Assembly: GCF_026930145.1 (NCBI RefSeq)
Contig: NZ_JANHOJ010000005.1
Span: 1-64,000, forward strand
From: Bartonella sp. A05
Lineage (GTDB): Bacteria; Pseudomonadota; Alphaproteobacteria; Rhizobiales; Rhizobiaceae
Reading direction: 5' to 3'
Length of the DNA: 64,000 bases
Shown here one piece after another: positions 50,605 through 62,107 of this stretch. The notes under the pieces are model-generated. The model ran no database searches and was not told the DNA's origin. It saw only the letters and a list, made by a program, of their open reading frames with translations. How positions within the stretch are numbered: position 1 is the first letter of the stretch; each line of letters opens with the position of its first letter. The translations under genes were made by a program, and so were the position numbers.

Positions 50605-53067
50605 TTAACGTGTGATAAAGCAGCTTTCTCCAGATTTTTTGATCTCTTCACAGAGCTTTATAGCTTCATTGCGGTTTTGAGTTGGAATACGCACACGATA
50701 ATAAGTACCTTTTCCTTCTATGAAAGCGGAATGAATATTTAAAGGACGAGTGCCGATAAGGAATCCCAATTTAGACTTTATTTTTTTCACAGAAGCATTA
50801 GCCAAATCAGATGTTGGGTTAGATGAAAGTTGCACATAGTAATTTTCTGAATTTTGCGTTGTTATATGTGCTGATGTATTTGGTTGAGATGCAATTGGTG
50901 TTTGCGTATTTGAACTGTATTTAACAGATGAAGGAATTGGAATAGACACATTGGCAGTTTTTTTTTCAATATTAGAAATAGAAGTGTTTTCTGCTATAAT
51001 TTTAGTAATATCCGTTGAGAGGTTATGCTCTATTTCTCCACTGTTTATATTTGCCGATTGTGAAGGAGCTGAGGATCTATTTGGAAGCTGATCTATTGTT
51101 ATTTTATCAGTTACTTCAGGGTAATTTACAGGTTGTTCATTTGTAAGATGAGCTGGTACAAGGACGGGTGTACCATCTGGTTTCACAATAATGCTTTGAA
51201 CTTCTCGTGTTGGGATAACACGATCGATGGCTGCAGTGATTGCATCTTCAACATCAGATCCATTAAGGGAGGAAGATGGAGCGCTTTTTGATATTTGTTT
51301 ATTTAATTCTATTAGATCTTCAGGAGTTTCAGAATTATCAACAAGAAATGATTGTGTATTTTTTGTCTTTTTATTTTGTTCGGTTATCTGTTTATAAACA
51401 TTTAAGTTATGGGTTTGTTTATAAACATCTAAGTCATGGGTAACATTACTTTCAGTTTCTATTATTTCTGGTTTCGTTTTAAAAGGCGCATTATCAGCAT
51501 GGATAATGAGCGGTTCCCCATTTTCGTGTGATGGCATGAGAAAACAAGCATAGACAAAATAGCTGATAGCTATCAAGATAAGAAGAAAAGCACTTCCGGT
51601 AAGAATTTTTCTGATCGTAAAATTTTGTGAGGATGGAGCTTTTGATAGATCGTCAGATATTTCATCGTTCCATTCAAATTGCAGATCCTTGGCAGAAGAA
51701 TAAGAGTAATATTCCTCGCTATCCGTGGAATAATGTCTAGCATCGTGTTCATTGATATATGAGTCTTCTGTTGAATTTTGCTTGGGTTTCTGAGAAATTT
51801 CATCAAAAGTTTCATTTGGTTGTTGCTGCAAAAAATTCTCTTCTGAGACATTTCCCACATTGAATACATCAGCAAATTCTTTTTCAATGCTATGAGCAGA
51901 TATATCATATTTTGATGCTTTATATGAAATTTCCGAACCCGTAATTGGCTCAGTTTTTTCTACAATTTCCTCTGCAAATTTAAAGGTATTAACATCTGGG
52001 GGAGAACTGTTATCGTGAGTGTCGTTATGTGCAGAAAAATTATCCGCCTGTTTAGGATTAACAATTTCTGATGGCGTACGTGTATAATTCAAATTACTTT
52101 GATTATATTGAATCTCACGTTCATGGTGTGTATCAAAAATATTTTCGATATTATGCACATCATTATCAAAATGTTGGACTTGAACAGCACTATATTTCTG
52201 GTTTGTTTTAGAACTGTCGCCTTGTTGTAAAGATTCCTGTTCATCGAGTTTTGTATAATCAATAGGATGCTTTTCTGTGGAAAATTGTTTTAGATTAAAC
52301 AGCTTATCGATTTGGTTAGAATCTAGAGTGGATAAGACATCTGCTGATTCATTTTTTGCAGTCTCATTTTTATTTGAAATTGCATCAGAAAATACAGAAG
52401 AAGTATTTGTTGCTGTGTAGGATTTCTGTATGTTGGGACTGTTAACCAAATTTTTTTGAATAACTGGTATCTCATATGGGGAATTTGCAGGCGGAACGGA
52501 GGAATTCTGCTTATTATTGCAGCTTTGTTGTATATGCAAAGCATCCAACTGTTGCACATTTGTTTGTAAAAAAGGCTTAGTTTGTTCATACTGCGTTTCA
52601 GAAGCTATATTACTTTGTGCATCAAAGCTATTTTTTTGAATGGGTAGTGGAGAGAGTGCATTTAAAATTTGCTCTTCATCATCATTGAAAGGGGAATAGT
52701 ATTTAGTTTCAGGTGAAAAACAGTTTTTATCTGGGCGATTGGAAGCAGTGGCTGCTGCCATTTCCATTGAATTTGAGACGCTGATGTTTGATCGTAAATC
52801 CAATGGTTTCTCGTGATCACAAAATGGCAACTCAGCAAGTAAATTATTTTCAGGCTTAGTTTCTAGAAACGATAAATCAAAATCATCATTTCTGAATGAA
52901 GTTCCAGAAACTTGGGAATTTGAATAGTCAGGTTTCAAAGAAGAATGAGAGTCTTCATTTTTGTTCTGCTGATTTGAACTCAAAATGCGCACAGCTTCCT
53001 TCAAAGGATCATAAGGTTTATGATCTTGTTTTGTTTTGTATGGATTTTTGCGATCATTATCGCTCAT
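50605..53067 (-). CDS. SPOR-domain membrane protein with long disordered N-terminal region
   Basis: SPOR domains bind denuded peptidoglycan at division sites. The 820-residue product has a polar, Asn/Ser/Gln-rich cytoplasmic region of roughly 490 residues, one membrane segment (ILTGSAFLLILIAISYFVYA), a periplasmic linker and a C-terminal SPOR domain beginning ENYYVQLSSNPTSDLANASV and ending KKSGESCFITR. Translation may start at ATG 53067 (MSDNDRKNPYKTKQ) or at an in-frame GTG at 53079. A 27-base tandem repeat is present in the linker. It follows argS by 77 bases, as in other Rhizobiales. The role in division is inferred from the domain. Confidence 0.85.
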   Translation of the reverse strand: MSDNDRKNPYKTKQDHKPYDPLKEAVRILSSNQQNKNEDSHSSLKPDYSNSQVSGTSFRNDDFDLSFLETKPENNLLAELPFCDHEKPLDLRSNISVSNSMEMAAATASNRPDKNCFSPETKYYSPFNDDEEQILNALSPLPIQKNSFDAQSNIASETQYEQTKPFLQTNVQQLDALHIQQSCNNKQNSSVPPANSPYEIPVIQKNLVNSPNIQKSYTATNTSSVFSDAISNKNETAKNESADVLSTLDSNQIDKLFNLKQFSTEKHPIDYTKLDEQESLQQGDSSKTNQKYSAVQVQHFDNDVHNIENIFDTHHEREIQYNQSNLNYTRTPSEIVNPKQADNFSAHNDTHDNSSPPDVNTFKFAEEIVEKTEPITGSEISYKASKYDISAHSIEKEFADVFNVGNVSEENFLQQQPNETFDEISQKPKQNSTEDSYINEHDARHYSTDSEEYYSYSSAKDLQFEWNDEISDDLSKAPSSQNFTIRKILTGSAFLLILIAISYFVYACFLMPSHENGEPLIIHADNAPFKTKPEIIETESNVTHDLDVYKQTHNLNVYKQITEQNKKTKNTQSFLVDNSETPEDLIELNKQISKSAPSSSLNGSDVEDAITAAIDRVIPTREVQSIIVKPDGTPVLVPAHLTNEQPVNYPEVTDKITIDQLPNRSSAPSQSANINSGEIEHNLSTDITKIIAENTSISNIEKKTANVSIPIPSSVKYSSNTQTPIASQPNTSAHITTQNSENYYVQLSSNPTSDLANASVKKIKSKLGFLIGTRPLNIHSAFIEGKGTYYRVRIPTQNRNEAIKLCEEIKKSGESCFITR
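51389..51442 (-). repeat. 27-base tandem repeat inside the SPOR-domain gene
   Basis: Two copies of a 27-base unit (51389-51415 and 51416-51442) differ at only a few positions. They encode two copies of a nine-residue unit, seen as DLDVYKQTH and NLNVYKQIT, in the periplasmic linker. The length is a multiple of three, so copy change would keep the frame. Confidence 0.8.
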
Positions 53068-53156
53068 AGTTTTTCTCACATGGATCTGTATTTGAGTACA
53101 ATAGACTGTCAGTTATTCTTACTAAAGTACTTATTTTATGTATTTAAAGAACTTTT

Positions 53157-54914
53157 TCAACGCATTTCTACTGGTGCTTTTACGCCCACAATTGTAAGCC
53201 CGGATGATAAAATATTAATAATAGCTTGAATTAAACCCAATCTGGCCAATGATAGCTCCTTATCATCAAGCTTGACAAAGCGTAAATCTGGATTGTCATT
53301 GCCCTTATTCCAATGTCCATGGAAACTTGAAGCAAGATCATAAAGATAAAACGCTAATCTATGTGGTTCTTTATAAATGGCAGCTTGTTCAATGATGCGT
53401 GGATATTCTGAAAGTTTGCGTATTAATGATATTTCGCTATCATCTGTCAATCGATCAATATGCGCAATCATTGTGTCGTTTGAAAGATTTTCAATAAAAA
53501 GATTCTCTTGCGCTTGTCGAAAGACTGAATGACAACGTGCACTTGCATATTGTACATAGAAAATAGGGTTATCTTTTGATTGTTCTGTCACTTTTACAAA
53601 ATCAAAATCAAGAGGTGCTTCACACTTACGGTAAAGCATCATGAAACGCACTGGATCACAGCCAACTTCTTCCACAACATCGCGAAGTGTGACGAACGAT
53701 CCTGCCCTTTTGGACATGCGTACAGGTTGTCCGTTGCGGAAGAGTTTTACCAATTGACATAAGAAGACTGTTAATTTGGCTTTATTGCCAGAAACGGCTT
53801 TAGCCATTGCTTCTAGGCGTTTTACATACCCCGCATGATCTGCACCTAGAATATAAATCATCTCATCAAAATGACGATGGAATTTATCTCGAAAATAAGC
53901 AACATCGGCAGCAAAATAAGTATAAGAGCCATCGGATTTAATTAAAACACGGTCTTGTTCATCTCCGATATTGGTTGAACGGAACAAGGTCTGTTCGTTT
54001 GGTTCCCAATCTTCAACGTTTTGTCCTTTTGGTGGTGGTAGAGTTCCTTTATAGACATAACCATTTAAAGTGAGATCATTAATTGTACTACGAATGGCTT
54101 GCGCATCATTTGCATAAAGCATTCGTTCAGAAAAAAAGACATTATGATGAATATTAAGAGAATCTAAATCTTCACGAATCATAGCCATCATAGCATCGAC
54201 TGCTCGATCTTTCACTATAGATAAAGCCTCATCTTTATCCATTGTAAGCAATTGATCACCGAACTCTTTCGCGAGCAATTGCCCCAATGGTACCAGATAT
54301 TCACCAGGATAAAGCCCTTCAGGAATTTCATTGATAGTTTGTCCAAGCGCTTCGCGATAGCGCAAGAGTACAGAATGGGCGAGTATTTCAATTTGTCCAC
54401 CAGCATCATTGATATAATATTCTTTTGTAATATTATAGCCAACGAATTTAAGTAAGTTAGAAAGAACATCCCCGATGACAGCACCGCGACAATGCCCAAC
54501 ATGCATTGGACCGGTTGGATTTGCAGATACATACTCAACATTGACTCGTTTGCCTTGTCCTATAGGGATACGACCATAGTCTATACCTTTTTCAATCATT
54601 GATTTTAAGACATTATGCCAAAATGAATTGGTAAACTTGATATTGATAAATCCAGGACCAGCAACATTAATATAGTCAATGGACACATCATTTTTTAAAA
54701 GCTTTACGATTTTTTCTGCAAGGACACGTGGATTAAGTCCAACGGATTTTGCTAATACCATAGCAGCATTGGTTGATAAATCACCATGTGAGGAATCGCG
54801 CGGAGGATCAACAGTGATTTTGGATAAATCCAAATTCCCTCCATTTTTCTCTTTTATGTCAGATAATTCTAGTAATTTTTTAATCTTTTTCTCGAAATCT
54901 TTAAATACATTCAT
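53157..54914 (-). CDS. argS: Arginine--tRNA ligase
   Basis: ArgRS charges tRNA-Arg. The 585-residue product is a class I synthetase with the HIGH-type motif in [25 protein letters not shown]-like [16 protein letters not shown], and the C-terminal anticodon-binding DALR domain ending [10 protein letters not shown]. The ATG at 54914 lies two bases after the dgt stop; a TTG at 54920 overlapping that stop is an alternative start. Translation is probably coupled to dgt. Confidence 0.95.
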   Translation of the reverse strand: MNVFKDFEKKIKKLLELSDIKEKNGGNLDLSKITVDPPRDSSHGDLSTNAAMVLAKSVGLNPRVLAEKIVKLLKNDVSIDYINVAGPGFINIKFTNSFWHNVLKSMIEKGIDYGRIPIGQGKRVNVEYVSANPTGPMHVGHCRGAVIGDVLSNLLKFVGYNITKEYYINDAGGQIEILAHSVLLRYREALGQTINEIPEGLYPGEYLVPLGQLLAKEFGDQLLTMDKDEALSIVKDRAVDAMMAMIREDLDSLNIHHNVFFSERMLYANDAQAIRSTINDLTLNGYVYKGTLPPPKGQNVEDWEPNEQTLFRSTNIGDEQDRVLIKSDGSYTYFAADVAYFRDKFHRHFDEMIYILGADHAGYVKRLEAMAKAVSGNKAKLTVFLCQLVKLFRNGQPVRMSKRAGSFVTLRDVVEEVGCDPVRFMMLYRKCEAPLDFDFVKVTEQSKDNPIFYVQYASARCHSVFRQAQENLFIENLSNDTMIAHIDRLTDDSEISLIRKLSEYPRIIEQAAIYKEPHRLAFYLYDLASSFHGHWNKGNDNPDLRFVKLDDKELSLARLGLIQAIINILSSGLTIVGVKAPVEMR

Positions 54915-54916
54915 AT

Positions 54917-56146
54917 TCAAATTCCATGCTTATTTGAAATCAATGAAACAAAATCATCTGTATGACCAAATAATCGATGATATTCACGTAAAGCATAATT
55001 GTCAGTCATACCAGAGAGAAAATCAGCAATGAGACGCACCAGTTCCTGGTTTGTTAAATGCATTGTCTTGATATACCAGCTTTCAGGCATTAAGTTTGGA
55101 TTTTTATGATAACAGTCGAATAGTTCTAGTACAATGCGTTTAGCTTCATTTCGACGAGGGAGAACTTGGGCATTATAATAGAGATTTTTAAAGAGAAAAT
55201 CTTTTAGCTGTTTTTCTAAAATGGCCATCATTGGAGAAAAGGTAACAATAGCTTGCCCTGCTTGATGAACATCGCTTGTACTTGTTGGTTTGATGAGTGC
55301 TAAGTTTTTTTGTGATTGTTCGATCACATCTTCGACCATGATTTCTATTTGTCTCCGCACTAGTTTATAGCCGCGCCGAGTTTGATCAAGCCGTGGATGT
55401 TCTTGATCTATATCTTTTAATAATGAATCAGTTAGCGAAATTTCTTCAAACTGACTTATTGTTAAAAACTGCGAACGTAAACCATCATCAATATCATGAG
55501 CATTATAAGCAATATCATCAGCAATAGCTGCACATTGTGCTTCTAGTCCTGCAAAACAATCAAGCTCGAGATCGTGTTGTTCGTTATATTGTAGAATATC
55601 GATAGGAACAGCTTTATTATTGGAATAAGGGCCTAAAAGAGGACCGTTATGCTTTACGATTCCTTCGAGTGTTTCCCAAGTTAGATTAAGTCCATCAAAG
55701 TTTGGATAACGTTCTTCAAGTTTAGTGATAATGCGTAACGTTTGTGTATTATGATTAAAGTTACCATAAGAGGCCATTGCTTCATTAAGAGCATCTTCTC
55801 CTGCGTGACCGAAAGGTGTATGCCCAAGGTCGTGAGCGAGTGCGATAGCTTCGGCAAGATCTTCGTCAAGACATAATGCACGAGCTAATGTACGTGCAAT
55901 TTGGGAAACTTCGATCGAATGAGTGAGTCGTGTGCGATAGTGATCGCTTTCATCGGCAATAAATACTTGAGTTTTATGTTTTAGACGTCGAAATGCATTC
56001 GAATGAATAATCCGATCTCGATCTCGCTGAAAAGGCGTACGCGTAGCTTTCTCACCTTCATAAAATAATCTGCCGCGACTTGTTTGTGGATTGGTGCTAT
56101 ATACCGATCGAGATTGGTAATTATAATTGATATTGTTCATATCCAT
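54917..56146 (-). CDS. dgt: Deoxyguanosinetriphosphate triphosphohydrolase-like protein
   Basis: HD-domain dNTPases of this type release tripolyphosphate from dNTPs and tune nucleotide pools. The 409-residue product has [20 protein letters not shown] at the start and the HD metal motifs [33 protein letters not shown] and [13 protein letters not shown]. It is the first gene of a dgt-argS-SPOR run on the - strand and is divergent from erpA. The start could be ATG 56146 or ATG 56140. Confidence 0.92.
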   Translation of the reverse strand: MDMNNINYNYQSRSVYSTNPQTSRGRLFYEGEKATRTPFQRDRDRIIHSNAFRRLKHKTQVFIADESDHYRTRLTHSIEVSQIARTLARALCLDEDLAEAIALAHDLGHTPFGHAGEDALNEAMASYGNFNHNTQTLRIITKLEERYPNFDGLNLTWETLEGIVKHNGPLLGPYSNNKAVPIDILQYNEQHDLELDCFAGLEAQCAAIADDIAYNAHDIDDGLRSQFLTISQFEEISLTDSLLKDIDQEHPRLDQTRRGYKLVRRQIEIMVEDVIEQSQKNLALIKPTSTSDVHQAGQAIVTFSPMMAILEKQLKDFLFKNLYYNAQVLPRRNEAKRIVLELFDCYHKNPNLMPESWYIKTMHLTNQELVRLIADFLSGMTDNYALREYHRLFGHTDDFVSLISNKHGI

Positions 56147-56254
56147 TGCAAGCTATTCATTCTCATCTTAAAATTAGAATCAGTTTGTTGTTAACAGAGT
56201 TTTATTTATTTGGGATACTCTCTCTTGACAGTTTGATGCAAGGATATATGAAAA

Positions 56255-56578
56255 ATGAATGTAAATATTTCAGATTCTGCTGCCAAGCGGATTGTCCAGA
56301 TACTTTCAAGTGAACCTGATAAAATGGCATTACGTATTTCCGTTGAAGGAGGTGGGTGTTCGGGTTTCTCTTATAAGTATGATTTGGTCTCTGAAAGTAA
56401 AGAAGATGATCTCATTATTCAAAAAGATGGAGCGATTATATTGATTGATTCGATATCTCTTCCTTTCATGGATGGAGCTGAGATTGATTTTGTTGATGAT
56501 CTTATGGGGCAGTTTTTCCAGATTCGTAATCCTAACATTACTTCGTCATGTGGTTGTGGTGTTAGTTTTTCAATTTAG
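56255..56578 (+). CDS. erpA: Iron-sulfur cluster insertion protein (ErpA/IscA family)
   Basis: A-type carriers deliver Fe-S clusters to apoproteins. The 107-residue product has the three conserved cysteines: one in EGGGCSGFSYKYDL and two in the C-terminal SCGCGVSFSI. AAGGA (56239-56243) lies upstream of the ATG. It is divergent from dgt, the standard rhizobial arrangement. Confidence 0.94.
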   Translation: MNVNISDSAAKRIVQILSSEPDKMALRISVEGGGCSGFSYKYDLVSESKEDDLIIQKDGAIILIDSISLPFMDGAEIDFVDDLMGQFFQIRNPNITSSCGCGVSFSI

Positions 56579-56639
56579 AAGAGTAACTTTAACAATATTG
56601 CTCCTTGAAAAGATTGTCGCTTTGGTCAACAATATAAAA

Positions 56640-57617
56640 ATGAGAATTGTTATAAAAAAAATATCGCGACAAATTTTGCAGTTTAGTGTGACGCTTGTTT
56701 TATTGATGTGGGGCAGTTGCGCATTTTCTGAGGAAAAGAAACTTCCAAGCTATAAACGCACGCAATCAGAAAGTCCTATTATACATTCTCACACGCACAA
56801 GTATGAAAAGGATAACTCGCATTCTCTGGCTCAATTGAGATTGCATGCTCAATTAACGAGTGACAGTGGAAACATTATGAAAGGGTTGGTGTGGCAGATT
56901 TATGCTCCTGTCTTAGGGATTAATAATAAATTGCCATTGATTGCGGCTTTTGAAGGGGGGTCTGCGCATTTTGATTTAGAAGCAGGAAGCTATCTTGTTC
57001 ATGTTTCATTCGGTCATGCAAGCGCGGTGCACCGTGTAAACTTAGAAAGAGGACAGAGGATTGTCAAAAATTTTAATCTTAATGCAGGTGGTGTTATTTT
57101 TAACAGTACATTGCTTAATGGTACAATAAACGAAAAAGAATTGCGTTTTACCATATATGAGGATGAAAATGAAAATGATGATACCGGTGTCATTTTATCA
57201 AATGTTAAGCCTCAGTCAATTGTGCGTTTGAAAGCTGGTCATTACCATGTTGTTTCTCATTATGGTGCAATCAATGCTATTATACGTTCGGATATCCAAG
57301 TAGATGCAGGTAAAATTAGCGAAATAACTCTTCAGCATCAAGCGGCTCAAATTGTGTTAAAGCTGGTACGTCAAGAAGGGAGAGAGGCATTGGCAGATAC
57401 GAGTTGGTCTATTACGAATAACTCTGGTGATATCATTTATGAAACGGTTGGAGCGTATGTTTCTCTTGTGTTATTAGAAGGAGAATATATTGCGATTGCT
57501 AAAAATAAAGATCAAATTTATCAAAAGGCTTTTTCCGTAGTCTCTGGACGTGATGAAGATATAAATGTCGTGGCCAATGCACAAAATCTACAAAGATTCG
57601 ATGAAACAATCAATTAA
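56640..57617 (+). CDS. Exported protein of unknown function
   Basis: The family was not identified. The frame is open back to 56445 inside erpA, but the ATG at 56640 gives a 325-residue protein with a typical signal peptide (KKISRQILQFSVTLVLLMWG, then SCAFSEEKK). The mature part appears to be made of repeated beta-rich units (such as GSYLVHVSFGHASAVHRVNL, GHYHVVSHYGAINAIIRSDI and GEYIAIAKNKDQIYQKAFSV), likely carboxypeptidase-regulatory-like or Ig-like folds. The SCA segment at the end of the signal could also be a lipoprotein-like site. It lies between erpA and ccdA. Confidence 0.8.
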   Translation: MRIVIKKISRQILQFSVTLVLLMWGSCAFSEEKKLPSYKRTQSESPIIHSHTHKYEKDNSHSLAQLRLHAQLTSDSGNIMKGLVWQIYAPVLGINNKLPLIAAFEGGSAHFDLEAGSYLVHVSFGHASAVHRVNLERGQRIVKNFNLNAGGVIFNSTLLNGTINEKELRFTIYEDENENDDTGVILSNVKPQSIVRLKAGHYHVVSHYGAINAIIRSDIQVDAGKISEITLQHQAAQIVLKLVRQEGREALADTSWSITNNSGDIIYETVGAYVSLVLLEGEYIAIAKNKDQIYQKAFSVVSGRDEDINVVANAQNLQRFDETIN

Positions 57618-57673
57618 TGGCCATTTGTGCGTATCAGTTGTAATCAGCCATATTAAAAAATGAAAGTAGAGTT

Positions 57674-58462
57674 TTGATAGTAGAATTTTCAACATTTAGT
57701 GTGTTTTTTGCTGGTGCATTGTCTTTTTTATCACCATGTGTTTTACCGTTAGTTCCTCCTTATTTATGCTATATGGCGGGTGTTAGTGTTGATGACTTTC
57801 GTTCGGCGAAACAAAATGGGAATGCATCCATTCGCTTAGCGCTTTTATCTGCTGTTATTGCTTTTGTTCTTGGTTTTTCAACTGTTTTTATCTCGCTGGG
57901 TGCAAGCGCGAGCACAATTGGAAAATTCATGAGTTATTATCGCGACTGGTTTGCTATTGCTGCTGGAATTATCATTATTATTTTTGGTTTAAATTTTTTA
58001 GGCATTTTCAGGATTAATATTTTATCTCGTGAGGCACGTTTTCAAACGCGCAAAACACCTGCTGGGCCTTTGGGAGCTTATGTTATTGGTTTGGCTTTTG
58101 CATTTGGTTGGACACCGTGTATTGGTCCGATTTTGGGGCCTATTATAACGCTTGCGGGAACAAAAGAAACGGTGATTGAGGGTGCTTTGCTCTTAGGGGT
58201 TTATTCATTGGGTCTTGCAGTACCCTTTATATTAGCAGCTTTATTTTCAAGTAGCTTTATGAGATTTCTACGAGCTTTTCGAGTTCATTTGGGAAAAGTT
58301 GAAAAAATTATAGGTATTCTTCTAGTTGTTACAGGTATTTTGTTTTTAACGGGTTCTATGCAGGATTTTTCATTTTGGATTCTAGAAAATTATCCTTCGT
58401 TGGCTAATGTTGAATCTATTGGTTGGAATGATATTAAAAACTTTTTTGGATTTTCTCGTTAA
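57674..58462 (+). CDS. ccdA: Cytochrome c biogenesis protein CcdA (thiol-disulfide transporter)
   Basis: CcdA passes electrons from cytoplasmic thioredoxin across the inner membrane to keep apocytochrome c thiols reduced. The 262-residue product has six hydrophobic segments and the paired redox cysteines in [17 protein letters not shown] and [14 protein letters not shown]. It begins at TTG 57674; the only ATG nearby is out of frame and closes after five codons. The 15-base spacing suggests cotranscription with glmU. Confidence 0.9.
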   Translation: MIVEFSTFSVFFAGALSFLSPCVLPLVPPYLCYMAGVSVDDFRSAKQNGNASIRLALLSAVIAFVLGFSTVFISLGASASTIGKFMSYYRDWFAIAAGIIIIIFGLNFLGIFRINILSREARFQTRKTPAGPLGAYVIGLAFAFGWTPCIGPILGPIITLAGTKETVIEGALLLGVYSLGLAVPFILAALFSSSFMRFLRAFRVHLGKVEKIIGILLVVTGILFLTGSMQDFSFWILENYPSLANVESIGWNDIKNFFGFSR

Positions 58463-58476
58463 TTTTATGTGTTTTT

Positions 58477-59826
58477 ATGGTTAGAAATTGTCTTTTTATT
58501 GTTCTCGCAGCAGGTGAGGGAACGCGTATGAAGTCATCGCTCCCTAAGGTTCTTCATAAAATAGCTGGTCTGCCGCTTATATGTCACGTCATGAGTCAAA
58601 TAGAGTTGGCTGGATTTTCACAATTAGCGGTGGTTGTAGGAGCTGGTGCAGAAGAAGTTACTAAAGTTGTACAATCATTTAGAAAAAATGCGATGATTTT
58701 TGAGCAAAAAGAACGTTTAGGGACTGCTCATGCTGTTTTATCTGCTCGGTCAGCTTTGCAAAAAGGGGTTGATGATGTTGTTGTTGTTTTTGGTGATACT
58801 CCTTTGATTGAGCAAGATACATTGACTCGAATGCGCGCGCAGTTAGCTTCGGGAGCAGATATCGTGGTAGCTGGTTTTTATGCTTCTGATCCAACGGGTT
58901 ATGGGCGTCTTATCGAAAAAAATGGTCAATTTGTCGCTATCGTGGAAGAAAAAGATGCAAGCGATGAAGAGAAAACGATTTCTTTTTGTAATGGTGGAAT
59001 AATGGCCATTAATGGGAAATATGCACTTTCTCTTTTAGATAAGATTAATAATAACAATATGAAGCGAGAGTATTACCTGACTGATATTGTTTCTATTGCA
59101 TCGCGTGAGGGGCTGGATGTTCGAATCGTTGAAGTGCCTTTTGATAATGTTTTAGGGGTTAATAACTGCCTTGATCTTTGCAAAACTGATGCATTATGGC
59201 AAAAGCGTAAAGCGCGTAATTTGATGTTATCCGGTGTTACGGTCCTTAGGCCAGAAAGTGTTTATTTCTCTTATGATACGGATATTGCAGCAGGTGTTGT
59301 GATTGAGCCAAATGTTTATTTTGGGCCGGGGGTAAAAGTAGAATCTGGTGCAGTTATTCATGCATTTAGTTATTTAGAGGGAGCTGTTATTGGTGCGGAT
59401 GCGCAGATTGGGCCTTATGCGCGTTTGCGTCCGGGAACAGAGTTGGCACAGTCCGTTAAGGTTGGAAATTTTTGTGAAATTAAACAAGCAAAAATAGGAA
59501 AATCAGCCAAAATTAATCATTTGAGTTATATTGGTGATGCAGATATTGGCGTGAATACCAATATTGGAGCGGGTACAATTACGTGTAATTATGATGGCTT
59601 TAATAAATATAAAACGGTAATTGGTGATAATGCCTTTATTGGTTCTAATTCAGCGCTTGTCGCTCCATTGGTCATAGAGAATGGGTCTTATATTGCTTCG
59701 GGTAGTGTTATTACTGAAAATGTTCCTATGAATAGTATTGCTTTTGGGCGTGCACGACAGGTGATAAAAGAGAATGGTGCAACGAAATTACGTGCGCGGT
59801 TATCGGCAAATAAACCAAAGAAGTAA
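58477..59826 (+). CDS. glmU: Bifunctional UDP-GlcNAc pyrophosphorylase / glucosamine-1-phosphate N-acetyltransferase
   Basis: GlmU acetylates glucosamine-1-phosphate and makes UDP-GlcNAc for peptidoglycan and lipid A. The 449-residue product has an N-terminal nucleotidyltransferase domain with [20 protein letters not shown] and a C-terminal left-handed beta-helix of hexapeptide repeats ([39 protein letters not shown]). It lies 165 bases before glmS, which supplies glucosamine-6-phosphate to the same pathway. Confidence 0.96.
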   Translation: MVRNCLFIVLAAGEGTRMKSSLPKVLHKIAGLPLICHVMSQIELAGFSQLAVVVGAGAEEVTKVVQSFRKNAMIFEQKERLGTAHAVLSARSALQKGVDDVVVVFGDTPLIEQDTLTRMRAQLASGADIVVAGFYASDPTGYGRLIEKNGQFVAIVEEKDASDEEKTISFCNGGIMAINGKYALSLLDKINNNNMKREYYLTDIVSIASREGLDVRIVEVPFDNVLGVNNCLDLCKTDALWQKRKARNLMLSGVTVLRPESVYFSYDTDIAAGVVIEPNVYFGPGVKVESGAVIHAFSYLEGAVIGADAQIGPYARLRPGTELAQSVKVGNFCEIKQAKIGKSAKINHLSYIGDADIGVNTNIGAGTITCNYDGFNKYKTVIGDNAFIGSNSALVAPLVIENGSYIASGSVITENVPMNSIAFGRARQVIKENGATKLRARLSANKPKK

Positions 59827-59991
59827 TTGTTTTCAGTTTATCTTTCCCGATTTTATAGTGATTTAAAAAGGTTTATCCTTTTAATGATTATTTACCGTAT
59901 TCGGTTCATATAGCTGTTTAAGATCTTGAATGAAGGTCATTTGATTATTTTATGAGTCTATTATAATCCGGGATGTGATGGGAGCTTTCTA

Positions 59992-61815
59992 ATGTGTGGA
60001 ATTATCGGAATTCTTGGAAATAAATCTGTTGCATCCTATTTGGTTGACGGTTTAAAACGCCTTGAATATAGAGGGTATGATTCATCTGGGTTAGCAACGG
60101 TACATAATGGATGCCTTCATCGTATTCGAGCTGAAGGGAAGTTAGTTCATTTAGAAGAAAAACTTAAAAAAATACCTTTGGAAGGTTGCTTAGGAATTGG
60201 TCATACGCGCTGGGCGACACATGGCGTTGCGGTAGAGCGGAATGCGCATCCTCATATGACTGAACGGCTTGCGGTTGTTCATAATGGGATTATTGAAAAT
60301 TTTGTAGAATTGCAAAAAGAGCTCATTGAGGACGGTTATACCTTTGAAACAGAAACCGATACGGAAGTTATTGCTCATTTAATTACGCGCGCGTTGAAAA
60401 GCGGTCTTTCTCCGCAGGAAGCAACACGTACAAGTTGGAAAAGATTACAGGGTGCTTTTGCTATGGCTCTCATTTTTGAGGGTGAAGATAACCTTATGAT
60501 TGCTGTTCGCTCTGGTCCGCCATTAGCAATTGGTTATAGCGAGAATGAATTTTTTGTAGGGTCAGATGCAATTGCTTTAGCTCCATTTGCAGATCGCATA
60601 AGCTATATGGAAGATGGAGATTTGGCTGTTCTCACGCGTGAAGGAGTCACAATTTATAATACAGATAATCAGTTTGTAGAACGTCCGATTACAACATTAT
60701 TTGAAGGGGCTTTGCTTGTTTCTAAAGGAAAACACCGCCATTTCATGCGCAAGGAGATGTTTGAACAACCTGAAGTTATTTCTCATAATTTGGTGCATTA
60801 TCTTGATTTTGTAAATTATAAAGTTCGCCCGCTTGAAAATGTGATTGATTGGAACAATATTAACCGACTACTATTCGCAAGCTGTGGAACTGCGTATTAT
60901 TCAACTTTAGTTGCGCGCTATTGGTTTGAAAGTTTTTCTGGTTTAAGTGTTGATAATGATGTGGCTTCAGAATTCCGTTATCGTGAGCCGCCTATAACAG
61001 CAGATGTGTTGCCTGTATTTGTTTCTCAGTCTGGTGAAACGGCGGATACATTGGCATCTTTACGCTATTGTCGTGATCGCGGTGTAAAGACGGCAACTAT
61101 TGTGAATGTCACGCAATCAACAATGGCAAGAGAAGCTGATTTTGTTTTTCCAACATTAGCGGGGCCAGAAATTGGGGTTGCGTCAACAAAAGCTTTTATT
61201 TGCCAATTATCGACGCTTGCGGCGGTAGCACTTAGTGCAGGGAAACAACGTGGTTTCCTCTCAGAGGTCAAAGAACAGCAATTGGTTCAGCAGTTAGCAG
61301 AAGTCCCACGTATTTTGAATGAAGTTTTGAAATGTGATGACCAAATTAAACAAATTTGTCGTGATTTAATGCATGTGAAAGGTGTTCTTTATCTTGGGCG
61401 AGGTACCTCTTATCCGATTGCTTTAGAGGGAGCACTCAAACTGAAGGAACTCTCTTATATTCACGCTGAAGGTTATGCGGCAGGAGAGTTGAAGCATGGA
61501 CCAATTGCGCTTGTTGATGAAACAATACCGGTTGTTGTTGTTGCGCCTTATGATCGATGGTTTGAGAAAACTTTTTCCAATATGCAGGAAGTCGCGGCGC
61601 GCAATGGTCGTATTATTTTGATAACGGATAAAAGAGGAGCGGCGGCAACACAGTTTGATGCCATGTCGACTATTATTTTACCGGATATTCCAGAATTTAT
61701 AGCACCTATTATTTATGCTTTGCCCATTCAGCTTATCGCTTATCATACAGCTGTTTTATTGGGAACAGATGTGGATCAACCGCGCAATTTGGCAAAATCA
61801 GTCACTGTTGAATAA
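59992..61815 (+). CDS. glmS: Glutamine--fructose-6-phosphate aminotransferase (isomerizing)
   Basis: GlmS makes glucosamine-6-phosphate from fructose-6-phosphate and glutamine, the first step of amino-sugar synthesis. The 607-residue product has the N-terminal nucleophile Cys2 (MCGIIGILGNKSVASYLVDG), the glutaminase signature RLEYRGYDSSGLA, two SIS sugar-isomerase domains (SCGTAYYSTLVARYWFE, SQSGETADTLASLR, LKELSYIHAEGYAAGELKHG) and the C-terminal tail LAKSVTVE. No glmS ribozyme-like leader was recognised. Confidence 0.97.
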   Translation: MCGIIGILGNKSVASYLVDGLKRLEYRGYDSSGLATVHNGCLHRIRAEGKLVHLEEKLKKIPLEGCLGIGHTRWATHGVAVERNAHPHMTERLAVVHNGIIENFVELQKELIEDGYTFETETDTEVIAHLITRALKSGLSPQEATRTSWKRLQGAFAMALIFEGEDNLMIAVRSGPPLAIGYSENEFFVGSDAIALAPFADRISYMEDGDLAVLTREGVTIYNTDNQFVERPITTLFEGALLVSKGKHRHFMRKEMFEQPEVISHNLVHYLDFVNYKVRPLENVIDWNNINRLLFASCGTAYYSTLVARYWFESFSGLSVDNDVASEFRYREPPITADVLPVFVSQSGETADTLASLRYCRDRGVKTATIVNVTQSTMAREADFVFPTLAGPEIGVASTKAFICQLSTLAAVALSAGKQRGFLSEVKEQQLVQQLAEVPRILNEVLKCDDQIKQICRDLMHVKGVLYLGRGTSYPIALEGALKLKELSYIHAEGYAAGELKHGPIALVDETIPVVVVAPYDRWFEKTFSNMQEVAARNGRIILITDKRGAAATQFDAMSTIILPDIPEFIAPIIYALPIQLIAYHTAVLLGTDVDQPRNLAKSVTVE

Positions 61816-62107
61816 ACAATGACTTTTTGTTTTGATGGTTGCTATAAATAATTATGTATAATACTTAGTCATTGCTTGTTATATCATTGATTTTTATTTG
61901 AAATTTGTTACATTTATTCTGAAAAGTGGCGGGGATTTTTTTTGTATTTGTATTAAGAGTATTCTCTAACAATAATCAATCAATCCAAGTTCTCAAAATA
62001 AAACTGATTATGCTGTGTTGTGTGCTGTCGATGACAGTGCAAGGCTTACTCTGCTTTATTTGAAGATTCTGCTATTTGGTTTGTTTGTATTGAATTAAGA
62101 TGGAATT

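Noticed and set aside
56445-56639. N-terminal extension of the exported protein inside erpA
   Set aside because: The extension overlaps erpA in another frame and would hide a good signal peptide that begins at ATG 56640.
61816-62107. Attachment site or tRNA next to the Abi_C gene
   Set aside because: No tRNA, direct repeat or integrase was seen on either side, so an integration-site origin is not supported.
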